This document shows positions 33,354 to 39,144 of a stretch of DNA of 39,144 bases, piece after piece. How positions within the stretch are numbered: the first letter of the stretch is position 1; the number at the start of each line of letters is the position of its first letter. Location: positions 1-39,144 of the forward strand of contig JBJELF010000123.1 of NCBI GenBank assembly GCA_051879015.1, written 5' to 3'. This DNA is from JBJELF01 sp051879015 (GTDB lineage: Bacteria > Bacillota > Clostridia > Lachnospirales > Lachnospiraceae). A program made the translations under genes and the position numbers. Below the pieces are notes generated by a model. The model was not told the DNA's origin. It was given only the letters and a program-made list of their open reading frames with translations, and did not search any database.

Positions 33354-33608
33354 ATAAAAAAAACGCCTTTTACGTATTTCAATCATACGCAAAGGGCGAA
33401 AATTTCCGCGGTACCACCTTTTTTGAGACTGTGCTCATCTCTTAGTCCTATAACGGGAACACCCGAATGCATCTACTCACTTGCGCTTCAACACATTGGC
33501 TCAAAAGCTACCTTCCACTCACATCCAATCCAAGCAATCTTTCAGCCATTGAACTGCTCTCTCTGGGGATTCTGTTTCATGTACTCCTCTTTTTCATTGC
33601 CTTTTGAT
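33354..33608 (-). promoter_or_regulatory. Valine T-box riboswitch
   Basis: The minus strand upstream of valS shows the T-box hallmarks in order. AGAGAG and GCTGAAAGATTGC belong to stem I. A candidate valine specifier GTA lies within GAAGGTAGC (33509-33511). A stem III-like hairpin and then the T-box GGTGGTACCGCGG (33408-33420) follow. The antiterminator bulge TGGT would pair with the ACCA end of uncharged tRNA-Val. The terminator CGCCCTTTGCGTA...TACGTAAAAGGCG (33364-33398) with an eight-T tail ends it. Confidence 0.92.
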
Positions 33609-33620
33609 ATACACTTATTC

Positions 33621-33649
33621 ATTGTAATGCGATTTTTTTATTTTGTCAA
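33621..33649 (-). promoter_or_regulatory. valS T-box promoter
   Basis: On the minus strand: TTGACA, 17-bp spacer, TACAAT, just upstream of the T-box leader. Confidence 0.75.
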
Positions 33650-33746
33650 GACTGTTTTGAATTCTTCTTTTTAGGAAAAAATAACACTATTACCATAAAA
33701 ACCATGCAAAATGCTTAAATAATAGAAAGGAACTCATCCAAAAACT

Positions 33747-34346
33747 ATGAAACCATATTTGCATTATCTTCCTTATCTCCTAATTTTTTCACTCCTGACT
33801 TTCGCTGTATTGGACTCCCGTGCCGACTACCAGACACTCCAGTCTAAGGTATTGCGCCTGCATATTCGTGCCGACGGAAATGACACTTACAGCCAAAATT
33901 TAAAACTGCTGGTGCGTGACCAAGTGTTAGAAGTAATGACACCACTTTTTGCTCAATGTGAAAGCCGTGATGATGCCATCAGCTGTGCCCAAAACAATTT
34001 ATCCCTCATACAACAGACAGCCCTGGAAGCACTTCGCTCCCAAGGCTGCAATCTGCCTGTCTCTGTTCAAGTACAGAAAACTTATTTTCCTTATCGCCAA
34101 TATGACGGCGATACCTACCCGCCAGGTATCTATCAGGCAGTCAACATCAAAATCGGAAGCGGCAAAGGACACAACTGGTGGTGCGTCCTCTACCCCAAGC
34201 TATGTCTAACAGATGTCTGTACAGATTCGAATAGTTCGTTAACGATTTGCACAGATTCGGATGCTGTGGCAGAAACGCTCCCAGCTGTCAAAAAGCCCCT
34301 CATCCGCTTTCGATACCTGCGTTTTCTGAATTGTATTTTTGAATGA
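33747..34346 (+). CDS. spoIIR: Stage II sporulation protein R
   Basis: A 199-residue secreted signalling protein made in the forespore. In Bacillus it activates SpoIIGA and so sigma-E in the mother cell. An N-terminal hydrophobic segment (about 7-22) serves as signal or anchor. The family core is visible: LRLHIRADGNDTYSQNLKL (about 37-55), LPVSVQVQKTYFPYRQYDG, YPPGIYQAVNIKIGSGKGHN and WWCVLYPKLC. It shows that the organism, or its recent ancestor, sporulates. AAAGGA lies rather far (about 13-15 bases) from the ATG. It stands alone, with the convergent small gene ending 5 bases beyond its stop. Confidence 0.92.
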   Translation: MKPYLHYLPYLLIFSLLTFAVLDSRADYQTLQSKVLRLHIRADGNDTYSQNLKLLVRDQVLEVMTPLFAQCESRDDAISCAQNNLSLIQQTALEALRSQGCNLPVSVQVQKTYFPYRQYDGDTYPPGIYQAVNIKIGSGKGHNWWCVLYPKLCLTDVCTDSNSSLTICTDSDAVAETLPAVKKPLIRFRYLRFLNCIFE

Positions 34347-34351
34347 AATGC

Positions 34352-34588
34352 TCACCACTCCTTTTCAATCATGTCCTCCGTAATGCCGTAGGTCTTGCAG
34401 AAAAGTTTTAAATCTGCATCCGAGTTGACGTATACCGCACGCTCCAGTTTATTGGTCTGCTTATTCTTAAAACCCACTGTCTTCTCGCCTGTACAAATGC
34501 TCAAATGCATGACTGGTCTTTCCGTTTCTGGATCCCAGCCTACAGGCTGAGGAGCAGCCGCTTCTCTTTTTCTTGAAAAAAATGACAT
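34352..34588 (-). CDS. Small conserved protein of unknown function
   Basis: A 78-residue protein I do not recognise by function. It starts with a basic stretch (MSFFSRKREAAA), then WDPETERPVMHLSICTGEK, a short beta-rich core, and an acidic end (DADLKLFCKTYGITEDMI). I recall similar ~80-residue proteins with WDPET-RPV and SICTGEK as conserved in clostridia, sometimes mislabelled aspartate dehydrogenase; its size excludes that. AAAGGAGG lies before the ATG, which supports translation. It ends 5 bases from spoIIR with no terminator between. Confidence 0.7.
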   Translation of the reverse strand: MSFFSRKREAAAPQPVGWDPETERPVMHLSICTGEKTVGFKNKQTNKLERAVYVNSDADLKLFCKTYGITEDMIEKEW

Positions 34589-34811
34589 CGAATTTTCCTC
34601 CTTTCTTTCAAACTGTCCCCTAAAAAAATATGAGATCTGGCTATTTTCTGGTTTTTCCTTCTATGCTATGATTCTTCCGTTTTCAATCATATGATATCGG
34701 GTTAAAAATATTTCCCCTATAGTATATCGTGATGATTTTGCTGACAGGACCATTGCCATATACTAATCATAGTTGATTAAAAGAAAAAAGTAAAGTATTG
34801 GAGGTATTTTT
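34589..34811. other. Intergenic region upstream of the ECF S-component gene
   Basis: Holds a degenerate repeat copy (34686-34708) and an inverted repeat TAGTATAT / ATATACTA (34720-34727 and 34758-34765). A possible promoter TTGCTG, 17 bp, TACTAA overlaps the latter. I compared it with the preQ1, THF and FMN riboswitch patterns I know and found no match. Confidence 0.5.
34686..34708. repeat. Intergenic repeat, degenerate (copy 6)
   Basis: Plus strand: ATCATATGATATCGGGTT then AAAAA. In reverse complement it fits TTTTGACC-NN-GGTATCATCATAT with several changes. The hairpin half is not recognisable, so this copy is the least certain. Confidence 0.35.
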
Positions 34812-35396
34812 ATGAAAAATCAAAATCAACAAGTACTGAAAATTGCCCTCACCGCATTGTTTGCAGCTGTCTGCTATGTAGCTTTTACATTCTTAAAAAT
34901 TCCGCTTCCAGGCGGCACTGCTCTCCATGTAGGAAACGCTTTCTGTGTGCTCTGTGCGCTCTTAATTGGCGGCATCTACGGTGGTATTGCAGGTTCCCTC
35001 GGCATGACCATCGCCGATGTGTTGGATCCAGTTTACATCACCAGCGCACCAAAAACCTTTATCTTGAAACTCTGTATCGGTTTGATTACCGGTCTTGTTG
35101 CCCACAAGATTGCTCACATTACCGAATCCAACGATCAGCGCTATGTTTTTAAGTGGACAGTTATTTCCTCTGCTGCCGGTTTGGCTTTCAATGTGATTTT
35201 TGACCCACTGGTTGGATATTTTTATAAGAGATATCTGTTGGGTGTCGATGCTGACGCTGCAAGTATTTTGACCAAATGGTCTTCCGCAGCCACTTTCATC
35301 AATGCTATCGCATCCATCATCATTGTAACTGTTCTGTATATGGCATTAAGACCAGCCTTGAAAAAAGCCGGATTTTTCATGTCCTGTGATAAATAA
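34812..35396 (+). CDS. ECF transporter S component
   Basis: A 194-residue integral membrane protein with about five to six helices, matching the substrate-binding (S) component of energy-coupling factor vitamin transporters. The stretch TALHVGNAFCVLCALLIGG (about 37-55) and the following IYGGIAGSLGMTIADVLDP are typical of the DUF1393/PF07155 subgroup. It would work with EcfA/EcfA'/EcfT encoded elsewhere. The ligand is unknown; queuosine precursors and other vitamins are possible for this subgroup. TTGGAGG precedes the ATG, and a strong terminator follows (35418-35463). Confidence 0.85.
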   Translation: MKNQNQQVLKIALTALFAAVCYVAFTFLKIPLPGGTALHVGNAFCVLCALLIGGIYGGIAGSLGMTIADVLDPVYITSAPKTFILKLCIGLITGLVAHKIAHITESNDQRYVFKWTVISSAAGLAFNVIFDPLVGYFYKRYLLGVDADAASILTKWSSAATFINAIASIIIVTVLYMALRPALKKAGFFMSCDK

Positions 35397-35417
35397 ATCA
35401 TTAACATATATACTTAA

Positions 35418-35463
35418 CCCCCTCTATTTCATCGTAAATAATCAACGAATGAAACAGAGGGGG
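35418..35463 (+). terminator. Terminator of the ECF S-component gene
   Basis: CCCCCTCTATTTCAT and ATGAAACAGAGGGGG form a 15-base stem with one mismatch, followed by TATTTTTAATC on the plus strand. Confidence 0.9.
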
Positions 35464-35500
35464 TATTTTTAATCTAAGAATACTGCCAATAAACTCTACA

Positions 35501-36859
35501 TTATAAGAAGATGTACTTACATACAAAAATTAATGCCAAAACAATCATCAATGGACTAACTTTCTTCTTATTTCCACCGCACAGATTGATAATTACATAA
35601 GAAATAATACCAATTGCAATACCTTCTGAGATACTATAGAACAATGGCATACCAATCATGCAAAGGTAAGCTGGAATTGCCTCACTCAAATCATCAAAAT
35701 TAATCTTTAAGATAGAGGAAACCATCAAAAATCCCACAAAAATCAATGCTGGAGCAGTTGCATAACTTGGAATTGACACAAAAATTGGAGACAATACAAT
35801 GGCCAACAAGAACAATACCGCAGAAGTCATAGCAGTCAAACCAGTACGTCCACCCTCAGCTACACCAGATGCACTCTCTACAAAAGTAGTTGTGGTAGAG
35901 GTACCCAAAACCGCACCAGCTGTCGTAGCAACAGCATCTGCTAACAATGCAGGCTTAATTCTTGGCAATTTGCCATCCTCGTCCAACATATCAGACTTAG
36001 ATGCCACACCAATCAAAGTTCCCAAGGTATCAAACATATCCACAAACAGGAAAGAGAAGATAATTCCAACAAAGGTCAAAATATCGATATTGGAAAAATC
36101 AGCCTTAAATACCTGTCCAAATACAGCACCAATATTTCCAATTTCCCAGGAAGAGAAATTTGGAATTAAGCTATAATATCCAGCCTCTGCATCTGGTACA
36201 TAAATACCAACTAACTGGCACAAAATTCCTAAAATCCAGGAAAGGAAAATGCCATAAAGAATTGCCCCCTTTACCTTTTTGAGGTACAAAATCGCAATAA
36301 TCAAAACACCAACCAATGCTAAGATAGCACAGATACCCGATGTATGAATATTTGCAGCAAAAGACTGATAAGTTACCAATGTAGCAGAACTTCCCACTAC
36401 CAATTCTGCATTCTGCAATCCAATAAACGCGATGAATAAACCAATACCAGCGCTTACTCCCTGCTTTAAGGAAAGTGGAATTGCATTGAACAATGCTTCA
36501 CGTACATTCGTCAAGGACAATACGATGAAGATAATACCCTCTACAGCAACTGCGGCAAGAGCAATTCTCCAATCATAACCGTAAGACAGACATACTGTGT
36601 AGGCAAAGTAAGCATTCAGACCCATACCTGGAGCCAGAACAAATGGATAGTTTGCCATAAGAGCCATACATACCGTTCCGATGAAGGATGCCAATGCGGT
36701 TGCCACAAGGACACCACCTGCATCCATTCCGCAGGCCGACAGAATAGATGGGTTTACTGCCAGAATATACGCCATGGTCATAAAGGACGTAATACCGGCC
36801 ATCACTTCTGTTCTTACATCAGTGTTGTTCTCTTTGAGCTTAAAAATTTTTTCAAGCAT
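35501..36859 (-). CDS. NCS2 family purine permease (AzgA/PbuG type)
   Basis: A 452-residue membrane transporter of the nucleobase:cation symporter-2 family, AzgA-like branch (adenine/hypoxanthine/guanine). The signature MTMAYILAVNPSILSACGMD near residue 28 and FVLAPGMGLNAYFAYTVC near 76 are clear. LGTSTTTTFVESASGVAEGG at about 318-337 is the second binding-site region. About 12-14 hydrophobic helices are expected. The start at 36859 has AGGAGG eight bases upstream. A promoter TTTACA, 18 bp, TATAAT lies near 36930-36960, and no purine riboswitch is apparent. It would feed Xpt and related salvage enzymes. Confidence 0.9.
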   Translation of the reverse strand: MLEKIFKLKENNTDVRTEVMAGITSFMTMAYILAVNPSILSACGMDAGGVLVATALASFIGTVCMALMANYPFVLAPGMGLNAYFAYTVCLSYGYDWRIALAAVAVEGIIFIVLSLTNVREALFNAIPLSLKQGVSAGIGLFIAFIGLQNAELVVGSSATLVTYQSFAANIHTSGICAILALVGVLIIAILYLKKVKGAILYGIFLSWILGILCQLVGIYVPDAEAGYYSLIPNFSSWEIGNIGAVFGQVFKADFSNIDILTFVGIIFSFLFVDMFDTLGTLIGVASKSDMLDEDGKLPRIKPALLADAVATTAGAVLGTSTTTTFVESASGVAEGGRTGLTAMTSAVLFLLAIVLSPIFVSIPSYATAPALIFVGFLMVSSILKINFDDLSEAIPAYLCMIGMPLFYSISEGIAIGIISYVIINLCGGNKKKVSPLMIVLALIFVCKYIFL

Positions 36860-37040
36860 CTTGTGTTCCTCCTTTGAACATTTCAATGAACTAATTCGTT
36901 TTCCATAGTTTTTCACCGGAAAACATTTTTATTATATAGCAACTTTCTTTTATTTGTAAACAAAAATTTTACTCTTTCTTCAAATTTATTCAATTGTCAT
37001 AAAAAATCTCTTTTTTTCTATGTTTTTTTCGTAACAACCA

Positions 37041-37074
37041 AAATACCGCCATCTACAATAAGACAGCGGTATTT
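37041..37074 (-). terminator. Terminator of the MscS gene
   Basis: AAATACCGC pairs with GCGGTATTT; on the minus strand TTTGGTTG follows. It starts directly after the MscS stop codon. Confidence 0.7.
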
Positions 37075-37080
37075 CTCCTA

Positions 37081-37968
37081 CTATTTTTCTACAATATGCA
37101 CATTGACATGGTCATACGTCATCTGACAGCCATATTTATCAAAGCTTCTCTTTACTGCTTCCATTAACTCGAAATAAGCCAACCAATAATCATCTGCCTT
37201 AACCCAGATACGTGCTGCATAAGAGATACTATTGGCACCATACTCCAATACACCCGTCATAGGAAAATCTGGATTCTCTACCAAATAACTGCTACTGTTC
37301 ATAGCGTCCATAAGAGCTGACTTGACCGTCTCAATCGGAGAATCATAGGAGGCATTAATTACTAAATCCACTCTTCGCTCTCCTGATGCCGTATAATTAA
37401 TTACTTTCTCCGCTGAAATTTCCTTATTTGGGACATGAATAATCTTGTTATCTGGAGTCAAAAGTTCTGTATATACAAGCCCAATTTCCTGTACTGTTCC
37501 CATCACTCCTCCAGCCTCCACAAAATCATTCTTTGCGAAGGGCTTTGTTACCAAAATGGTTACCCCACCAGCCAAATTTGAAAGAGAATTCTCTATCGCC
37601 AAAGAAACAGCAAGACCTGCCACGCTCAACAGCGCAATCATAGATGTAATGTCAATTCCCAAATTTTTTAATACGATTAAAGCCAACAGAAAATACATTA
37701 AAATCTGTATTGCTGACTCAATAAATTTATATAAAGTTGGATCTATAGGCAATCTTTTCAACATCCTATCCAATGTCTTATAAATTAATTTAATGAAAGC
37801 ATATCCAATCAGAATTAACATAATACTGGATATCAAATTTCCCACATTAAACACACCCACACCCGCATTCAAAACTTCCTCTAAAGTCTCCAAAGTATTT
37901 TTTCCGACTTCCGTCGTGGTAGTCTGCAGCTGCTCAATTGAATCCCCTAACGTGCCTAGTCCATCCAT
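37081..37968 (-). CDS. Small-conductance mechanosensitive channel, MscS family
   Basis: A 295-residue channel protein that should open under membrane tension to release solutes during osmotic downshock. Three hydrophobic helices span about 45-135. The pore helix and the start of the beta domain read VAGLAVSLAIENSLSNLAGG, followed by VTKPFAKNDFVEAGGVMGTV (beta domain) and ELLTPDNKIIHVPNKEI, all typical. The start at 37968 is set by AAGGAGG six bases upstream; a longer frame back to 38037 has no site. It is a single gene with its own terminator. The stretch 37969-38144 is AT-rich and shows no gene. Confidence 0.92.
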   Translation of the reverse strand: MDGLGTLGDSIEQLQTTTTEVGKNTLETLEEVLNAGVGVFNVGNLISSIMLILIGYAFIKLIYKTLDRMLKRLPIDPTLYKFIESAIQILMYFLLALIVLKNLGIDITSMIALLSVAGLAVSLAIENSLSNLAGGVTILVTKPFAKNDFVEAGGVMGTVQEIGLVYTELLTPDNKIIHVPNKEISAEKVINYTASGERRVDLVINASYDSPIETVKSALMDAMNSSSYLVENPDFPMTGVLEYGANSISYAARIWVKADDYWLAYFELMEAVKRSFDKYGCQMTYDHVNVHIVEK

Positions 37969-38144
37969 AAGACGCCTCCTTACTAATAACTCATAAAAAT
38001 TTTTTATGTAAAAAGATTTTTCTGTTTTGTTGAACATATACCAATAAATTCTAACAACAATTCAATCAACAAAACCGTCACGGACTTTATTCTACTGATA
38101 ACAGAACTATTTGTCAATCTAAAATAATTTTTTTTAAAAAATAC

Positions 38145-38172
38145 TTGACTTTTCCTCAAATTCGTGTATAAT
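38145..38172 (+). promoter_or_regulatory. tRNA-Gln promoter
   Basis: TTGACT, 16-bp spacer, TATAAT, ending 24 bases before the tRNA. Confidence 0.75.
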
Positions 38173-38196
38173 ACATCTTGTTGTTGAAAAACACAT

Positions 38197-38268
38197 TGGG
38201 TTGTCGCCAAATGGTAAGGCACTGGACTCTGACTCCAGCATTTCAAGGTTCGAATCCTTGCAGCCCAG
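38197..38268 (+). tRNA. tRNA-Gln (anticodon CTG)
   Basis: A full cloverleaf can be drawn. The acceptor stem is TGGGTTG / CAGCCCA, with one G-T pair. The anticodon stem is CTGGA / TCCAG around the loop CTCTGAC, with CTG in the anticodon position. The T arm is AAGG-TTCGAAT-CCTT. The discriminator is G. CCA is not encoded (GTTC follows). It reads CAG codons. It has its own promoter and terminator. Confidence 0.95.
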
Positions 38269-38272
38269 TTCG

Positions 38273-38299
38273 AAGCTATCAAGTAATCCTTGATAGCTT
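38273..38299 (+). terminator. tRNA-Gln terminator
   Basis: AAGCTATCAAG pairs with CTTGATAGCTT, followed by TTTTT: a clean intrinsic terminator four bases after the tRNA. Confidence 0.9.
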
Positions 38300-38394
38300 T
38301 TTTTGTGTCTTATGCATCAAAACGCGAACTACTCACCACCTAATGCCGAAAAGACACAGACGGTGGTAGGTTTTCTGGCAGTTTTTTATAAAAT

Positions 38395-38450
38395 AAGGTC
38401 ATACATTTTCATGCAAGCATGAAATGTATGACCTTTTGACCTGGGTATCA
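38395..38450. repeat. Intergenic repeat, long form (copy 7, best preserved)
   Basis: On the minus strand: TGATACC, CA, GGTCAAAAGGTCATAC, ATTT, CATGCTTGCATG, AAAATGTATGACC. The hairpin GGTCATACATTT / AAATGTATGACC is nearly perfect and is followed by TTATTTTAT. It begins 5 bases after the stop of the small multidrug-export gene, where it could act as terminator. Between it and the tRNA terminator (38305-38394) is another weak inverted repeat (TGCCGAAAA / TTTTCTGGCA) and no gene. Confidence 0.75.
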
Positions 38451-38455
38451 CAAAA

Positions 38456-38977
38456 TTATTTGATAAATAATCCTAACAATCCATAAGAAATAAAATCCAT
38501 AATAATCGTTGCCATAGCAATGCCCACTAACTCGGCAGCAAATGCTTTCTTAAAATCAATTCTCAGCAAAGAAGCAGCCAACGAACCCGTCCATGCACCA
38601 GTACCTGGCAATGGAATCCCGACAAACAAGGTTAATCCCCAAAATTCATATTTTTTTATGGTATCACTCTTACTCATCCCTTTTTGCTCCAGCCACAGTG
38701 CAATAGGACGAAATACTTTGACATTTTTCATCCACTCCAACACACGGCGAATCAACAATAAAATAAATGGAATCGGCAAAATATTTCCAATAATACATAA
38801 AATATTTGCCTCCAAAAGCGGTACCCCTAACAATTTTGCAGCTAACAGACCCCCTCTTAATTCCAAAATAGGAATCATCGAGATAATAAACACGATAGCC
38901 TCTTTTGAAATCACACCACTTAAGTTTTCCGTAAACCACACTACAATTGAATCCACACTATTCCTCCTCAAATCCAA
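38456..38977 (-). CDS. Small multidrug-export family membrane protein
   Basis: A 173-residue membrane protein of the family called small multi-drug export (COG2426, related in topology to SNARE-associated/DedA-like proteins). IISMIPILELRGGLLAAKLLG (about 32-52) is the diagnostic first block and FVGIPLPGTGAWTGSLAASLL (about 117-137) the second. About four hydrophobic segments are seen. Despite the name, an export function is not well established. A GGAGGAA site lies before the ATG. The long-form intergenic repeat follows the stop. Confidence 0.87.
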   Translation of the reverse strand: MDLRRNSVDSIVVWFTENLSGVISKEAIVFIISMIPILELRGGLLAAKLLGVPLLEANILCIIGNILPIPFILLLIRRVLEWMKNVKVFRPIALWLEQKGMSKSDTIKKYEFWGLTLFVGIPLPGTGAWTGSLAASLLRIDFKKAFAAELVGIAMATIIMDFISYGLLGLFIK

Positions 38978-39092
38978 GTCATTCTATCTTCTTCTCTATT
39001 TATCTTTTTCTTGGCAGATGTCATTTTAATACAGAAATAGAAAGCTGTCAATAGATGTGAGCAGGATACATACAAAAATAATATCAATTTGG

Positions 39093-39144
39093 TTACTCAA
39101 CTAGCTTCTGAGTTCCATAAATCTCATAATTCTTTCCATCTCGA
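39093..39144 (-). CDS. C-terminal end of a gene entering from the right edge
   Basis: On the minus strand a frame open from the window edge reads ...DGKNYEIYGTQKLVE and stops at 39093-39095. The composition looks protein-like, but 16 residues are too few to name a family. The 110-base gap to the next start holds no clear signal beyond AT-rich sequence. Confidence 0.45.
   Translation of the reverse strand, partial: RDGKNYEIYGTQKLVE

Noticed and set aside
36860..37040. Possible purine riboswitch before the NCS2 permease
   Set aside because: The leader lacks the TATA-stem-associated core of the purine aptamer and has no terminator.
38308..38392. Possible gene remnant between the tRNA terminator and the repeat
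   Set aside because: No open frame of useful length; only a weak inverted repeat (TGCCGAAAA / TTTTCTGGCA) is seen.

Overview
The window looks like a chromosomal segment of a low-GC, spore-forming, anaerobic Firmicute, most likely a member of the Lachnospiraceae. The clues are SpoIIR (sporulation), the two-subunit iron-sulfur serine dehydratase, ATP-type PEP carboxykinase, a valine T-box leader, the Firmicute block rplS / rbgA / lepB / rnhB / yraN / pgeF, strong AGGAGG-type ribosome binding sites and 17-bp-spaced sigma-A promoters. This is inference from gene content; there is no rRNA gene to test it. I see no insertion sequence, prophage, integrase or CRISPR array.

Layout. 1-315: promoter and tandem repeat reading out of the left edge, then the gltD terminator. 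316-6364: gltB-gltD glutamate synthase on the minus strand, with CodY-like boxes upstream. 6730-7399: a DUF1836 regulator whose promoter is covered by palindromes. 7475-8561: YerC/TrpR-like regulator and a PHP phosphatase. 8682-10513: a purine-salvage run (HPr-like protein, purine nucleoside phosphorylase, xpt). 10696-14641: PdaA-like lipoprotein deacetylase, ABC-F ATPase (Uup/YfmR type), YitT membrane protein. 14882-17549: divergent pckA and an RpiB-like isomerase. 17628-19128: yqeB and a probably shortened yqeC. 19345-21249: PRPP synthetase and a PAP2-type membrane protein. 21280-25384: pgeF, yraN, rnhB, lepB, rbgA, rplS. 25538-28719: a RelA/SpoT-like protein with an unrecognised C-terminal half, an HD hydrolase and a GtrB-like glycosyltransferase. 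29048-30597: sdaAB-sdaAA. 30683-33608: valS with its T-box. 33747-35396: spoIIR, a small conserved protein and an ECF S-component. 35501-38977: purine permease, MscS channel, tRNA-Gln(CTG) and a small multidrug-export family membrane protein. The right edge cuts the end of one more gene.

How the genes fit together. Most are housekeeping: nitrogen assimilation (gltBD), purine salvage and PRPP supply (pnp, xpt, prs, NCS2 permease), the PEP/oxaloacetate/pyruvate node (pckA, serine dehydratase), cell-wall and secretion functions, and ribosome assembly. The least understood parts are (a) the RelA/SpoT-like protein with an HD hydrolase just upstream and a palindrome over its promoter, and (b) a family of short intergenic repeats. 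The repeats share TGATACC plus a GGTCAAAAG / CTTTTGACC core, with or without an inserted hairpin. I found them at seven places, several touching the 3' ends of genes.
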